From the IMG/VR virus record IMGVR_UViG_3300027834_000284, positions 1 through 41,502 of that record: DNA of 41,502 bases, one strand, 5' to 3'. This DNA comes from a virus. Below the pieces are notes generated by a model. That model was given only the letters and a program-made list of their open reading frames with translations, had not been told where the DNA came from and ran no database searches. Each line of letters begins with the position of its first letter. Positions within the stretch are counted from its first letter, which is position 1. Of this stretch, positions 24,420-33,058 are shown piece after piece. The position numbers and the translations under genes were made by a program.

Positions 24420-25192
24420 TACTTTTTATTTTTAGATTGTAACAACTTGTTTTCCTTTATCTTTTCTTCAAATTCAGTCAGAAAGGTGTATACATTGATA
24501 TTTTTAGTTTCCATATAATTGCCAAACTTCCCACCGGCAAACTGTAGCACTATCTTGCCAAACAAACTACTTCTTGGTGTTTTCTTTGGCTTAGCACCTT
24601 CTTTCGGCTTAGGAAATGCCACTTTAAACTGACTCACCAAGTACGTTCTACATCCCTGATAACTCAATAGAATAGCCAATAAAGTATCCTTCTTTACTTT
24701 ATGGAGTGTAGCAGCTCTATGATCTAACTCTAGTTTGTCGAATGGCACACGTTTCCCTTTTTCATCGCATTCGCGATAAAGAGCAGCAGCTAGGTACCTC
24801 AAGTAATCGAAATCTTTAGTTCTGAGCCATCCTAAAAAAAAGTCATCGGCATGAGCAAATTCATCTATTGTTAAGTTGATAATTCTGTCTGCAGGAGAAT
24901 ACAGAATGTTTGATTTTACTTTTAACGAAGGAATAAACCTGGTTAAAGTCAATTCTTGATAAAGCCATGAATAGTGTTCTTCTTTTAGTTCAGAAAAAGG
25001 CACGTTGTAAATCAATAGTCCACACTTAGCTTTACCAATTAGATTCCACCATTTGAGATTAAGCAACACCACCAATACTAGGTAATCAAAATAAACTCCT
25101 TTAACCCCTGAATTGGACAACTTAGCCAATCGCTTCAATTGTCGGTCAGAAAGCTCATTCCAAGAGGATGGTATGTTGAATTTTAGTTTCAT
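24419..25192 (-). CDS. Hypothetical phage protein (257 aa)
   Basis: The protein starts MKLKFNIPSSWNELSDRQLK, a type of N-terminus I associate with conserved Bacteroidota prophage proteins of unknown function (memory only). It is helical, with a basic C-terminus (KPKEGAKPKKTPRSSL). It overlaps the spanin gene by 4 nt. A tail-assembly or accessory role is possible; there is no motif to show it. Confidence 0.6.
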   Translation of the reverse strand: MKLKFNIPSSWNELSDRQLKRLAKLSNSGVKGVYFDYLVLVVLLNLKWWNLIGKAKCGLLIYNVPFSELKEEHYSWLYQELTLTRFIPSLKVKSNILYSPADRIINLTIDEFAHADDFFLGWLRTKDFDYLRYLAAALYRECDEKGKRVPFDKLELDHRAATLHKVKKDTLLAILLSYQGCRTYLVSQFKVAFPKPKEGAKPKKTPRSSLFGKIVLQFAGGKFGNYMETKNINVYTFLTEFEEKIKENKLLQSKNKK

Positions 25193-25743
25193 TTCTTAAA
25201 AATGGAAAGCAGACTGAACTGAGGAAACACAATTTTTATAAGCGATATCAACTTTGGAAGAATGAAGAAAATGAAAATGACCAACCACAGATACCAGGGC
25301 ACTTGATTTATTTTCTTAAAAACATAGTTATCTATTACTTCATCGGTTGACTTCTCCGACTTTTCCGAAGCATTAGTCTCAATGGTTTGGTTGGTAGTTT
25401 CTCCAATAGTTGTTTCAAATTGAAGCTGCCTATTGAGTAAATCGTAATAGAGCTTGTATGAATTATCACCTGAAGCTTTAGATGCGTTCAACTTGCTCAA
25501 GATCTCATCCACTTTCTGATCTACTGCTTTATTAAATGCAACATCAGTAGTATTGGCCTCCGGAACAGGGATTGCAATTTTATCTGCAATCGATTTGTTG
25601 ATCACTGTAACTGCAGCACTGTCTTTTTTAATTTCAGTTTTCTCAACAGTCGTTTTCTCGACAGATTTCTCACTTACTTTTTTAGATCCAAGACATCCGG
25701 TAAGTGTGATAATTAATAGGAGGTAGGTGAGTGTTTTCATCAT
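25189..25743 (-). CDS. Putative one-piece spanin (u-spanin)
   Basis: This 184-aa protein has a lipoprotein signal peptide ending in the lipobox LTGC (lipidated Cys at 17), a long polar, coiled-coil periplasmic region (about 20-145), and a C-terminal transmembrane segment (WYLWLVIFIFFILP, about 150-163) with a basic tail. Lipid anchoring in the outer membrane and a transmembrane anchor in the inner membrane is the topology of a unimolecular spanin, which fuses the two membranes in the last step of lysis. It overlaps the amidase gene by 4 nt. This fits the lysis cassette. Confidence 0.75.
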   Translation of the reverse strand: MMKTLTYLLLIITLTGCLGSKKVSEKSVEKTTVEKTEIKKDSAAVTVINKSIADKIAIPVPEANTTDVAFNKAVDQKVDEILSKLNASKASGDNSYKLYYDLLNRQLQFETTIGETTNQTIETNASEKSEKSTDEVIDNYVFKKINQVPWYLWLVIFIFFILPKLISLIKIVFPQFSLLSIFKK

Positions 25744-26267
25744 AATGAGTTTAAAAAATCATTAATAATATGAGCCATATTATCTATGGTTCCGATTTTC
25801 TTACAATCAGAATCATTACTTCCAAAGAATGGCTCAATTAATATAGTAGGAGCTTTAGTATGATACACACTAGCATAACCTCTATCACCTTTTGAAAGTG
25901 GTTTTAAACCTTGATTCCTAAGAGAAATTCCTGTGCATTCATTTACCTTCTTAGAGAAAATGTCTGCATACTTTCTACCCAATTCACTTCTCTCAAAGAA
26001 TAAAGTTTCACAACCATTAGCGTTCGGATTAGAGAAGGAATTAAAATGCAATTCAACCACGAGATCAAATTCAGTTTTATTTATTCTTGTTGCCGTATCT
26101 AATATTCTTGAGCTATAACTAGCAATTGACGAATCGTGTCTAAAAATTGAAACACCATTCAATTTCTCTGCTACCTTATTATAAAAATCAAACTCAGCTA
26201 GTCCAAAAAAATTGGAAAAAGCCCCTTTGCTTTTTTCATGATGACCTATTACAATTGCTATTTTCAT
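25740..26267 (-). CDS. N-acetylmuramoyl-L-alanine amidase (endolysin)
   Basis: This 175-aa protein is an Amidase_3-type zinc hydrolase. The zinc and catalytic residues appear as GHH (H9/H10), E25 (GLAEFDF), H74 (VELHFNS) and E145 (ILIEPFF). It cleaves the amide bond between MurNAc and L-Ala in peptidoglycan. There is no signal peptide, so it depends on a holin for release. It overlaps the holin gene and the spanin gene by 4 nt on either side. Confidence 0.92.
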   Translation of the reverse strand: MKIAIVIGHHEKSKGAFSNFFGLAEFDFYNKVAEKLNGVSIFRHDSSIASYSSRILDTATRINKTEFDLVVELHFNSFSNPNANGCETLFFERSELGRKYADIFSKKVNECTGISLRNQGLKPLSKGDRGYASVYHTKAPTILIEPFFGSNDSDCKKIGTIDNMAHIINDFLNSL

Positions 26268-26890
26268 GGCTGATCTTTTTTAAAAAACTTATTAATTCTG
26301 AATTCTAGAATATTCTCAATGATGGTGAATATTGGTGCTTTCTTCCCATATATGTATGCTGAGTTGTTCCCGATGCTTTTAAAATCGTAATACCAAAAAA
26401 TGGCAATTGGGGCTTTCAATAAAATATCAGATGTAAAGCCGAGGACTTCACCCAAATAACCTGTAGTGTCTATATTGATTAAATGCTTGATAAAAAATAG
26501 ATAACCCAACAAGGTGAAGCATTTGAAAAAAGTAAACTGCAGCTTTACAATTTGGAATTTTTTTAAATTGAAAATTTTTACTTCTTTCCTATATTCAGGA
26601 GTATTAATCGCATACTTACTTGAATTTGCCAGTGCCTCTTTTGATTGCATCACCGATTTCTTGACACCATACCAAGCATCAATCAGAACAGTCATTATAA
26701 CTAGGAATAGCAGAAAATTGGGAACTCCAAAAAAGTTAATGTGAAGTGCTTTAGTAATTAATTCAATTGAACCTGTAAGTATTGTTGATGTAATCAATAG
26801 AATGCCTTTATTGTCAATAGCTAATTCAAAAGACCGCTTAACATAGACATAAATCGGTTGAAAATACAGTTGGAAACAAGTGTTTATCAT
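26264..26890 (-). CDS. Holin-like membrane protein (208 aa)
   Basis: Hydrophobic spans lie at about residues 29-45 (GILLITSTILTGSIELI), 55-75 (FGVPNFLLFLVIMTVLIDAW), 118-136 and 150-165. The VLIDAWYGVKKS segment after a membrane span resembles the DxxxG motif of phage holin family 4. The length and position, just ahead of the endolysin with ATGA overlap, support a holin. It would permeabilise the inner membrane and release the endolysin. Confidence 0.72.
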   Translation of the reverse strand: MINTCFQLYFQPIYVYVKRSFELAIDNKGILLITSTILTGSIELITKALHINFFGVPNFLLFLVIMTVLIDAWYGVKKSVMQSKEALANSSKYAINTPEYRKEVKIFNLKKFQIVKLQFTFFKCFTLLGYLFFIKHLINIDTTGYLGEVLGFTSDILLKAPIAIFWYYDFKSIGNNSAYIYGKKAPIFTIIENILEFRINKFFKKDQP

Positions 26891-26896
26891 TCTTAT

Positions 26897-27436
26897 CTAG
26901 ATTACTTTATATACATTCTCAACTGCTAAATACCTTAGTCTGATGGTAGCTCCATCAACATTCAAATCAATAGAAGAGTTAACTTTATCATCTAAGATAT
27001 TGAAGCCATTACCATCAATAGTCAGCTTATTGGTTGAAGAGTCTAATTGCACATCCACAAATTCATAAATATGTCCATCGGCAGGTGTCTCTTCGGGGAG
27101 AGTATAAGTCCCTGTTCCATTTTCATTGGCATAGAATAGAATAATTCTATCTGTTGGGAGTACTGAATAATTAGCTGTTGCAGGTCTAGTTACCTTATTC
27201 AATGAATTTAACGCAGTTTCTAAATTGTCTATATCAGTTTGTAATTCACCTCTTGCAGTTTCTAAGTTATCTATATCAGTCTGCAGGTTATCCCTATCAT
27301 TCTCTAGATCTTGAATTGCCTCTTTTAAATACTCATCATTATCAATGAGCTTAAGCATGTTGGTTCTTAAACCATCACCGGTACCATCGCCGGCTGTAAT
27401 TCCTACGTTGAATGCTATTTTTGCAGTATATCCCAT
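26897..27436 (-). CDS. Tail-fibre-like protein with short coiled-coil repeats
   Basis: The start chosen is ATG at 27436 (MGYTAKIAFNVG); a TTG lies 6 nt further upstream. Residues about 35-80 form a coiled coil with a tandem repeat of LQTDIDNLET (twice, plus a related start), visible as a repeated DNA unit near 27.24-27.30 kb. The C-terminus is beta-rich and could form a trimeric fibre tip. It precedes the holin in the lysis unit. Function is not certain. Confidence 0.6.
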   Translation of the reverse strand: MGYTAKIAFNVGITAGDGTGDGLRTNMLKLIDNDEYLKEAIQDLENDRDNLQTDIDNLETARGELQTDIDNLETALNSLNKVTRPATANYSVLPTDRIILFYANENGTGTYTLPEETPADGHIYEFVDVQLDSSTNKLTIDGNGFNILDDKVNSSIDLNVDGATIRLRYLAVENVYKVI

Positions 27437-27438
27437 AA

Positions 27439-27555
27439 TCAATCGTTATCGCATGTTATATCATTTCGATCACAAGTAATGCTGTTATTGTCGCATGTTA
27501 GAGATGCAATAATGTTATTCAGCTGACTTTTTAATGAAGAAAAAAAACGTATCAT
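27439..27555 (-). CDS. Small hypothetical protein (38 aa)
   Basis: The frame from ATG at 27555 to TGA at 27439-27441 encodes a helical start (MIRFFSSLKSQLNNIIASL) and a Cys/Asp/Asn-rich tail with three TCDxN-like repeats. It follows the late promoter at 27560-27595 with a leader of only 4 nt after the box, so it may be translated from an almost leaderless message. The stop lies 2 nt before the ATG of the next gene. Confidence 0.5.
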   Translation of the reverse strand: MIRFFSSLKSQLNNIIASLTCDNNSITCDRNDITCDND

Positions 27556-27559
27556 AATT

Positions 27560-27595
27560 CAAATTTCGATTTAAGTGATTTTTTAAAATAGGACA
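27560..27595 (-). promoter_or_regulatory. Late promoter for the lysis and spike unit
   Basis: TGTCCTATTTT, 17 nt, then GAAATTTG on the minus strand. The start codon of the 38-aa frame lies 4 nt past the box. Confidence 0.82.
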
Positions 27596-27600
27596 GCATT

Positions 27601-28545
27601 TTACATCCCAACAATTGACTTAGTTACTACCAATCCTTTTCGTTCTATTGTTTCTGGAGCAGAGTACTCTTCAAACTTATCAGCATTGGCCACAATTACC
27701 TTCATGGCCATCTTTAAGTATTCTTCACCTTCAATTTGCTTATTAGCTTTAGTTCGAGTAAGGAATTCATTCACCTTTAAATTGATGTTGGTTACAGTCT
27801 TTTCATAAGGCAGTTCATCAAATCGCATGTGCATTCCTTTTCCATCCATCACGAACATTCCATTGTCCACTGTTCTCATAACAGTAAATGCCACAATGGC
27901 CTGCTGCAGTAATATTTTTACTTCTTTTCGTTCGTCTACTGTCTGATCATCCTTTAATGCCTTCAGTAATTCTTTACCAATAGGAGCAACGATAAACTGA
28001 TCTTCCACCGATTTGATATTCGGTTTCATCGCGATAAATGTCTGGCGACTATTGAAGATGTAGTAATATTTATTAAAGATTGAAGTCTTATTCACTAGCA
28101 GATCCTTGAACACAGAATAAGAATCAGAGCCTACCCATGGTCCAAATTTGGCAGCGTTATCCTCCATAAATTCCAAGAGCTCATCCAGAGCTTTATGACC
28201 TGCAGATTTAAACGATCGTTGCAATTCTTTAAACTGCTTATCTGTAGCAGGAGAAGAGGAAGTTCCATCAACTACATGAACACCTGAGTCAGTAATCTGT
28301 ACTGCTCCAATTGGCAGATACAAATAGAAACCTAGATTAGCAATTGCTTCTTGAGCAAGCACCAACGCTTCAAGCACTATTGGATCTGAAACTGGGTCAT
28401 CAAAAATGGCCAACTGATCTTTACCGATCAGTGGCTTCAAAAATTCACGCTCAGCTGATCGCAGATAACTTTTAATGTTATCATGAGTCAGTGAGTTATT
28501 CACAGAAATATACTCTTTGAGAGTAGCAATATCCTTTATAATCAT
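27601..28545 (-). CDS. Head-tail adaptor-position protein (314 aa)
   Basis: Not recognised by motif. The N-terminus (MIIKDIATLKEYISVNNSLT) and helical composition recall conserved Bacteroidota prophage proteins found beside the portal; a link to a named family is from memory and uncertain. It overlaps the portal gene by 4 nt. A head-tail connector role is inferred from position. Confidence 0.55.
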   Translation of the reverse strand: MIIKDIATLKEYISVNNSLTHDNIKSYLRSAEREFLKPLIGKDQLAIFDDPVSDPIVLEALVLAQEAIANLGFYLYLPIGAVQITDSGVHVVDGTSSSPATDKQFKELQRSFKSAGHKALDELLEFMEDNAAKFGPWVGSDSYSVFKDLLVNKTSIFNKYYYIFNSRQTFIAMKPNIKSVEDQFIVAPIGKELLKALKDDQTVDERKEVKILLQQAIVAFTVMRTVDNGMFVMDGKGMHMRFDELPYEKTVTNINLKVNEFLTRTKANKQIEGEEYLKMAMKVIVANADKFEEYSAPETIERKGLVVTKSIVGM

Positions 28546-29897
28546 ATCTGTGCAGCTTTTTGAGTTCCTGTTGGGTTTTTATCTAGAGTAGTCAATACAG
28601 TGTCTTCAAATCCACCTACTAATTTTTCATCCCAGCCATTATATTCTTGAATAAATTCCCATGGTTCTAGTGTAGTCTCTCTATCTGTTTTTTTCAAAGC
28701 GGAAAGAATCAACCAAGCTTCTCTCTTATCACTTCCTGATCCTGCACCAAGTTTTCCGCCAGGTATTCCAGCACCAATTAGTGAAGGATCCACACCGATA
28801 CCAGTTAACACTTCCTGATTTCCTGCTGATGTATCTTGTAAGTGAGCTCCATCAGGGTTTCCTTTATCGATAGTTGTAATTTTTAATCCTGGTTGAGGAT
28901 TTCCTGCCTCATCCTTATAAATCATGGACATGATGCTTTTACCACCATTTTCCACACCTCGAAGCGAGGTGTCTAAATCTTCAATAAAAGTTGTTCTTAG
29001 CTCTTCTCTTTTCTTTGGAGTGAAAGTCTGCCAATCCTCTTTGTATTTTCGCTCAAAAAATTCTTCAAAAACCTCAATGTGGTAATTGATATTGATCTTA
29101 TCATCAATGAAAGCTTTCTTCAATTTTGGAATAGAGTTTGCAATATCCAACCAACCACTATTATAAACTGAATGCCATTCCATTTCAGGATAATAACTCT
29201 CATCAATAAGTGGATAAAAGATTGGACGGATGAAATTGGTAATTCTGTTTTTCTTACAGTACTCTTTCACTTCTTCAGCACTCCAATAGCTATCAATTAA
29301 TTGAACTGACTCCACATACTTAGAAGCTTCAGAGACACCATCAGCCCATTTTGAAGAGATGAAAACTCGCTTTATCGATTTAGTACCTTCATCCATAATC
29401 TCAAATCGACAATTAGCAGTCTTTTGTCGCTTGATACGGTTGATTTTTTTGTAATCTTTTGACAATACATATTCAGGAAAAGCAATACCAAAGTACTCGA
29501 GATCAGTAATCGATTCATTCCAGAATCTTTTCATCTGATTTCGTTTCCAGAATTGATTGATATCGGGATACTCATGAAAGCATTTTTGTTCTATAATTCT
29601 CTTTCCATTATCATCATGCTTCTCCTCAGCTAAAATAAAACCTGATCCATAGTGCGCTTTTCTAGAAGTTCTTAATCCAGAACGTGCTGCACTATTCGGT
29701 TTAATTTTCTTCATTAACTGCTGAGGAAAATCATTATTAGTTCCCCATGAAGCAACTCTACCAACTGTATCTTCAGATTCTATAATAATAGAAGTAACTG
29801 TTGAATCACCTTTGTTAGAATTAGAAGAAGCAAAAGAAACTAAAGCTTTTCGTGCTCCACCTGCAATAGCTATATCTCCATAAATCGCTACACTCAT
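28542..29897 (-). CDS. Portal protein
   Basis: The start used is ATG at 29897 (MSVAIYGDIAIAGG), 2 nt after the stop of the upstream gene; an in-frame ATG 12 codons earlier would overlap that gene. The protein is 451 aa. Its C-terminal part has the portal pattern: LTGIGVDPSLIGAGIPGG, a Gly/Ser loop, SGSDKREAWLILSAL, then EPWEFIQEYNGW. A central helical stem region precedes it. It would form the dodecameric ring through which DNA enters the capsid. Confidence 0.8.
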   Translation of the reverse strand: MSVAIYGDIAIAGGARKALVSFASSNSNKGDSTVTSIIIESEDTVGRVASWGTNNDFPQQLMKKIKPNSAARSGLRTSRKAHYGSGFILAEEKHDDNGKRIIEQKCFHEYPDINQFWKRNQMKRFWNESITDLEYFGIAFPEYVLSKDYKKINRIKRQKTANCRFEIMDEGTKSIKRVFISSKWADGVSEASKYVESVQLIDSYWSAEEVKEYCKKNRITNFIRPIFYPLIDESYYPEMEWHSVYNSGWLDIANSIPKLKKAFIDDKININYHIEVFEEFFERKYKEDWQTFTPKKREELRTTFIEDLDTSLRGVENGGKSIMSMIYKDEAGNPQPGLKITTIDKGNPDGAHLQDTSAGNQEVLTGIGVDPSLIGAGIPGGKLGAGSGSDKREAWLILSALKKTDRETTLEPWEFIQEYNGWDEKLVGGFEDTVLTTLDKNPTGTQKAAQI

Positions 29898-29898
29898 A

Positions 29899-30240
29899 TT
29901 AATATTGAATTGTTTTACCGTTAATTGATACAATCAATCGGATGTGAATTTTTTTTATTTCACCATTTTGAAGCTGCAGATTTCTCGTTCTGTTTTTAAA
30001 ATGGTTCGGTTTCTTATTGACTATTTCAGTTTTATGAATAGATGCTAGTAAAGAATGTTTACTAGCATCTTTTTTTCTTGTAGTCGATTTAACAACTTGC
30101 TTATATTCTACTAATCGACCACCTCTTTTTGAATTTCGATTTAATGTCCTGAAAACAATATCGAAAGGAAATGAATTCCCATCCTTATCAACTCTATCGA
30201 TTACCGCAATGGCATCATAAAACGACATTCCTTTTTCCAT
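29899..30240 (-). CDS. Small basic protein before the portal (113 aa)
   Basis: Not recognised. It contains FDIVFRTLNRNSKRGGRLVE and a basic C-terminal half. It is the first gene after the late promoter at 30245-30280 and directly precedes the portal, with a single base between stop and portal start. It might be a DNA-binding or assembly factor. Confidence 0.62.
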   Translation of the reverse strand: MEKGMSFYDAIAVIDRVDKDGNSFPFDIVFRTLNRNSKRGGRLVEYKQVVKSTTRKKDASKHSLLASIHKTEIVNKKPNHFKNRTRNLQLQNGEIKKIHIRLIVSINGKTIQY

Positions 30241-30244
30241 GAAG

Positions 30245-30280
30245 CTAATTTCGCTCCGCTTGATTTTTTAAAATAGGACA
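30245..30280 (-). promoter_or_regulatory. Late promoter for the portal unit
   Basis: TGTCCTATTTT, 17 nt, then GAAATTAG on the minus strand. The start codon of the 113-aa gene lies 4 nt past the box. The 300-nt gap to the terminase gene otherwise holds AT-rich sequence, a hairpin at 30320-30342 (GTTTTCATT with AATGAAAAC) and a 14-mer at 30488-30501 shared with the promoter at 32629. Confidence 0.82.
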
Positions 30281-30541
30281 CAAAAAGAATCTCCTTTTTC
30301 TATCTGAAAAACACTGGATGTTTTCATTTTTTCAATGAAAACAAATATTTATTTCAAATTAATAGCATGTTTTTAGCTCAAAATCTCAAAAAATAAAATT
30401 TATATTATTGATTATAAATTCACTAGAATAGAAAAACATCCTTTCTAATATCTTTTTTATCAAACGATAACGCCGCATCCTAAGTCGATTGACAATTGCC
30501 ATCATTTAAAAGTTAGGATATATGAAAATTGGTTTCTCGAA

Positions 30542-32053
30542 TTAGATAGTCGTTGGGAGTGTCCAACTGTCTCGCTCAGGCTTTAGCTTATCCTTGTAGA
30601 TATCGTAGAGTGGGATGTCGAACGCATCAGATAGGTGAGTGGTGTGCTCTTGTTTCATACTTAGATTCTTCTCATCCTTCTTTACCTTTTCAATACCATT
30701 CTTACCATCAGCTGCTTCAGCTCTTTCAAGTGAGATTATAAGATCAGGATTGTTATGCTTATTGATCTCAATCATTGGGAACCTTGATGATGTTGCCTTT
30801 AACATTGAGTTGATCAATATAAACTTATCATTGTGAGGAGCCACAGGTCTACGCTTACTCTTATCGTACACCGTCCATCCTTTAGCCTTGAGTATTCGCG
30901 CCAACATATCACCATATGTTTCATTGGTACCTCTCAACAAACGTGCATTACCATCATGACCATAGTAGAGGTGTACCACCTTATTAGGCAGTGGTTGATA
31001 GTATTCATCGAATAGGTTGATTAGATCTTCTAGGTCAGCGGTATCACTTGATTGGCTTGCCCACATAGACTTTAGCACTCTGTATCGATCAGGTAGTTTC
31101 TGACTGATAACCGCCCCAATAAAGTTACCCCAGTCAATAGAAAGTATGAGTGGCAGACCTTTATTGATATCATTGTCCTGTCTACAGTTAAATGATGCTG
31201 TGGTATATTCAGCTGTAATAGACTCTAGATAGTCATTGTCGTAGTCTGTATAGTAGTGCTTATCAGGTTTAAGTTGAGGATAGAAACCATTTAGTATTTC
31301 TTTGGGGCGAATATTAAGAATCTCAGCATTATAATACAATTCAGATGGTGATTCATCCTTCATTTCGTCAAACCATTCTTGCCGTAAGTTTAACTTATTG
31401 ACCAATGCAGATGCTTTGATAAATGCATACTTTTTAGGCTTCTTTTTGGCTATTTCCTCCATATCAGTGAACCATCTACCTTTCTTAGTGATAGGAGTGG
31501 AGGATGCATATATTTCAGCACCAAGAAGTGTTGCGTTCTCAAATCTAGCTTCTTTTGCTCTATTGGTAGTTTTTACATTTGCAAATAACTTTTCAGGATC
31601 AAATAAAGCAGCCTCATCACCTAGAATGCCAAAAGAGTTTAACCCTCTACCGGAATTGGGATTATCTAAAGAGACTAATTGAAAAACTGATCCATTAGAA
31701 AAATGGATGATATTATCCCATTTATCAGGTGCATATATAGGCTCAGCAAAACCATAACGAGCTCCATTTTTACCCACTACGTAATCATATCCTTCAAAAA
31801 TGCCTAATACTGCTAAACCTTTTTTTGTTGATGGTAATGTTCTAGATAGTATTTGTTGATAGGTAGATCCAACCAAGGCAAATGATGCGCCGGGCATTTG
31901 TTTCACCATTTCTTTCATAAAAAAAGCCAAGATGAATGATTTACCTGTTCCACGACCCCATTCAAGGTAGATCTTTGTTTTCTTTAACACAGTAACTGCT
32001 AATACAGCTGCTAATTGAGCAGCATTTAGAACAACCTCTAAAAATCTACTCAT
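30542..32053 (-). CDS. terL: Terminase large subunit
   Basis: This 503-aa protein has Walker A GRGTGKS (33-39), Walker B FGILGDEAA (D146, E147), and the nuclease motif LILSIDWGN with D307, with a further acid near the C-terminus (LSDAFD). The ATPase drives DNA into the prohead and the RNase H-like nuclease cuts it. It overlaps the small subunit gene by 8 nt. Confidence 0.93.
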   Translation of the reverse strand: MSRFLEVVLNAAQLAAVLAVTVLKKTKIYLEWGRGTGKSFILAFFMKEMVKQMPGASFALVGSTYQQILSRTLPSTKKGLAVLGIFEGYDYVVGKNGARYGFAEPIYAPDKWDNIIHFSNGSVFQLVSLDNPNSGRGLNSFGILGDEAALFDPEKLFANVKTTNRAKEARFENATLLGAEIYASSTPITKKGRWFTDMEEIAKKKPKKYAFIKASALVNKLNLRQEWFDEMKDESPSELYYNAEILNIRPKEILNGFYPQLKPDKHYYTDYDNDYLESITAEYTTASFNCRQDNDINKGLPLILSIDWGNFIGAVISQKLPDRYRVLKSMWASQSSDTADLEDLINLFDEYYQPLPNKVVHLYYGHDGNARLLRGTNETYGDMLARILKAKGWTVYDKSKRRPVAPHNDKFILINSMLKATSSRFPMIEINKHNNPDLIISLERAEAADGKNGIEKVKKDEKNLSMKQEHTTHLSDAFDIPLYDIYKDKLKPERDSWTLPTTI

Positions 32054-32624
32054 CTTCTTCAGTTTCTTCTATTTCTTCAAATTCTGCATCAACTGTTAGG
32101 TCATTAAAATCTAGAACACCACTTCCCAATTGAGCCAATATAGCATTTGAAACTTCCCTAGGAATAGACATCTTGATTGGCTTATCATCTAACTTATCAG
32201 GATTGAAATTAATCGTAGTATCCTTGTCGATTTCAGAATACTTGCCCATTAATTCTAGAGCCTTACCAATAGCTTTTAAATCTTTAGCTTTTACAGCCAT
32301 CAATAAAAAACGATGTGAATATTCAAGCAGAATAGCCAATGATCCTTCACGCTCAGCTTTCATTACATTACCAAATAATCGCTCAGCATTTTTTAGATCT
32401 CGATATGCCTGAGCTCGGCTCAATTCATACTTTTCCATGAGCACATTTGCAGCTTGTTCTCGAGAATGGAAATTTTGACGTAATGCAAAAGCAGCCAACC
32501 AACGATCTTTTAGTTCGTTTTGCTTATCGGTGAGAGGATATTTTGCAGGATCTTTATAATATGCATATAGCCTATCGAAAGAGGTATCCCCTGTTTTTAT
32601 TCTAGGTAAATGATTTATTGACAT
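32046..32624 (-). CDS. Terminase small subunit
   Basis: At 192 aa, the protein has a helix-turn-helix-like region (about 50-85: SREQAANVLMEKYELSRAQA) followed by a helical oligomerisation part and a very acidic tail (EEIEETEEDE). It would recognise the packaging site and recruit the large subunit, encoded immediately downstream. The ATG lies 4 nt after the -7 box of the late promoter at 32629, so its message may be leaderless. Confidence 0.8.
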   Translation of the reverse strand: MSINHLPRIKTGDTSFDRLYAYYKDPAKYPLTDKQNELKDRWLAAFALRQNFHSREQAANVLMEKYELSRAQAYRDLKNAERLFGNVMKAEREGSLAILLEYSHRFLLMAVKAKDLKAIGKALELMGKYSEIDKDTTINFNPDKLDDKPIKMSIPREVSNAILAQLGSGVLDFNDLTVDAEFEEIEETEEDE

Positions 32625-32628
32625 GTGC

Positions 32629-32664
32629 CAAAAGTGGCAATTGTCAATTTATTAAAATAGGACA
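32629..32664 (-). promoter_or_regulatory. Late promoter for the terminase unit
   Basis: TGTCCTATTTT, 17 nt, then CACTTTTG on the minus strand. Part of its spacer (ATTGACAATTGCCA) recurs at 30488 on the other strand and, with one change, in the promoter at 35122. Confidence 0.82.
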
Positions 32665-32672
32665 GTAATATA

Positions 32673-32915
32673 TCAGCACTTTTCCTTCAGACACCACACA
32701 AATTCATTGACATCCTTTTTCTGTGGCTCAAAATTTAAAGTGGTCAGGATTTGGTGCATTTCAAAATCATCCACAGATCCAATTGGGAAAACTTGGAATA
32801 ACATTAACAAAACTCCAGATGTAGATAGCTGAAGTTTAGAATCAGTATTCTCTATTGTTCCTGGCGTATAATGTTTTTTAATGAATTCGGTGATTTCAAC
32901 GGTTTTATCTATCAT
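32673..32915 (-). CDS. Small hypothetical protein downstream of leader element B (80 aa)
   Basis: Not recognised. Helical and mostly acidic (MIDKTVEITEFIKKHYTPGT, then LFQVFPIGSVDDFEMHQILT), with a final Cys-rich end (FVWCLKEKC). Its start lies 17 nt after the structured element at 32932-33007. It lies between the ParB-methyltransferase and the terminase unit. Confidence 0.65.
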   Translation of the reverse strand: MIDKTVEITEFIKKHYTPGTIENTDSKLQLSTSGVLLMLFQVFPIGSVDDFEMHQILTTLNFEPQKKDVNEFVWCLKEKC

Positions 32916-32931
32916 GGTTTAATGAATTGAA

Positions 32932-33007
32932 GCAGGCGCTGTCAGGTTCACCAAACCAATAAAGGCAGATAAAAAACCCCGGGACATTACTGTTTACCGG
33001 CACCTGC
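32932..33007 (-). ncRNA. Structured leader element B
   Basis: Minus-strand copy of the element at 21181-21252. The closing stem is GCAGGTGC with GCGCCTGC (one G-T pair), and the hairpin ACA-GTAA-TGT is again closed by CGG/CCG. It lies between a promoter (33059-33087) and the 80-aa gene. Confidence 0.65.
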
Positions 33008-33058
33008 CTATAATTATAGATGCAATTCATAATAATTTGATTTGGTGATTCGACAATG

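Noticed and set aside
29898-29933. 12-residue extension of the portal protein
   Set aside because: It lies over the end of the upstream gene. The ATG at 29897 comes 1 nt after that gene's stop and gives a natural start.
30320-30342. GTTTTCATT/AATGAAAAC hairpin as a third copy of the operator at 13.52 kb
   Set aside because: The half-sites match but the spacer is 7 nt instead of 2. No regulated gene sits in a comparable place, and the composition is simple AT-rich sequence.
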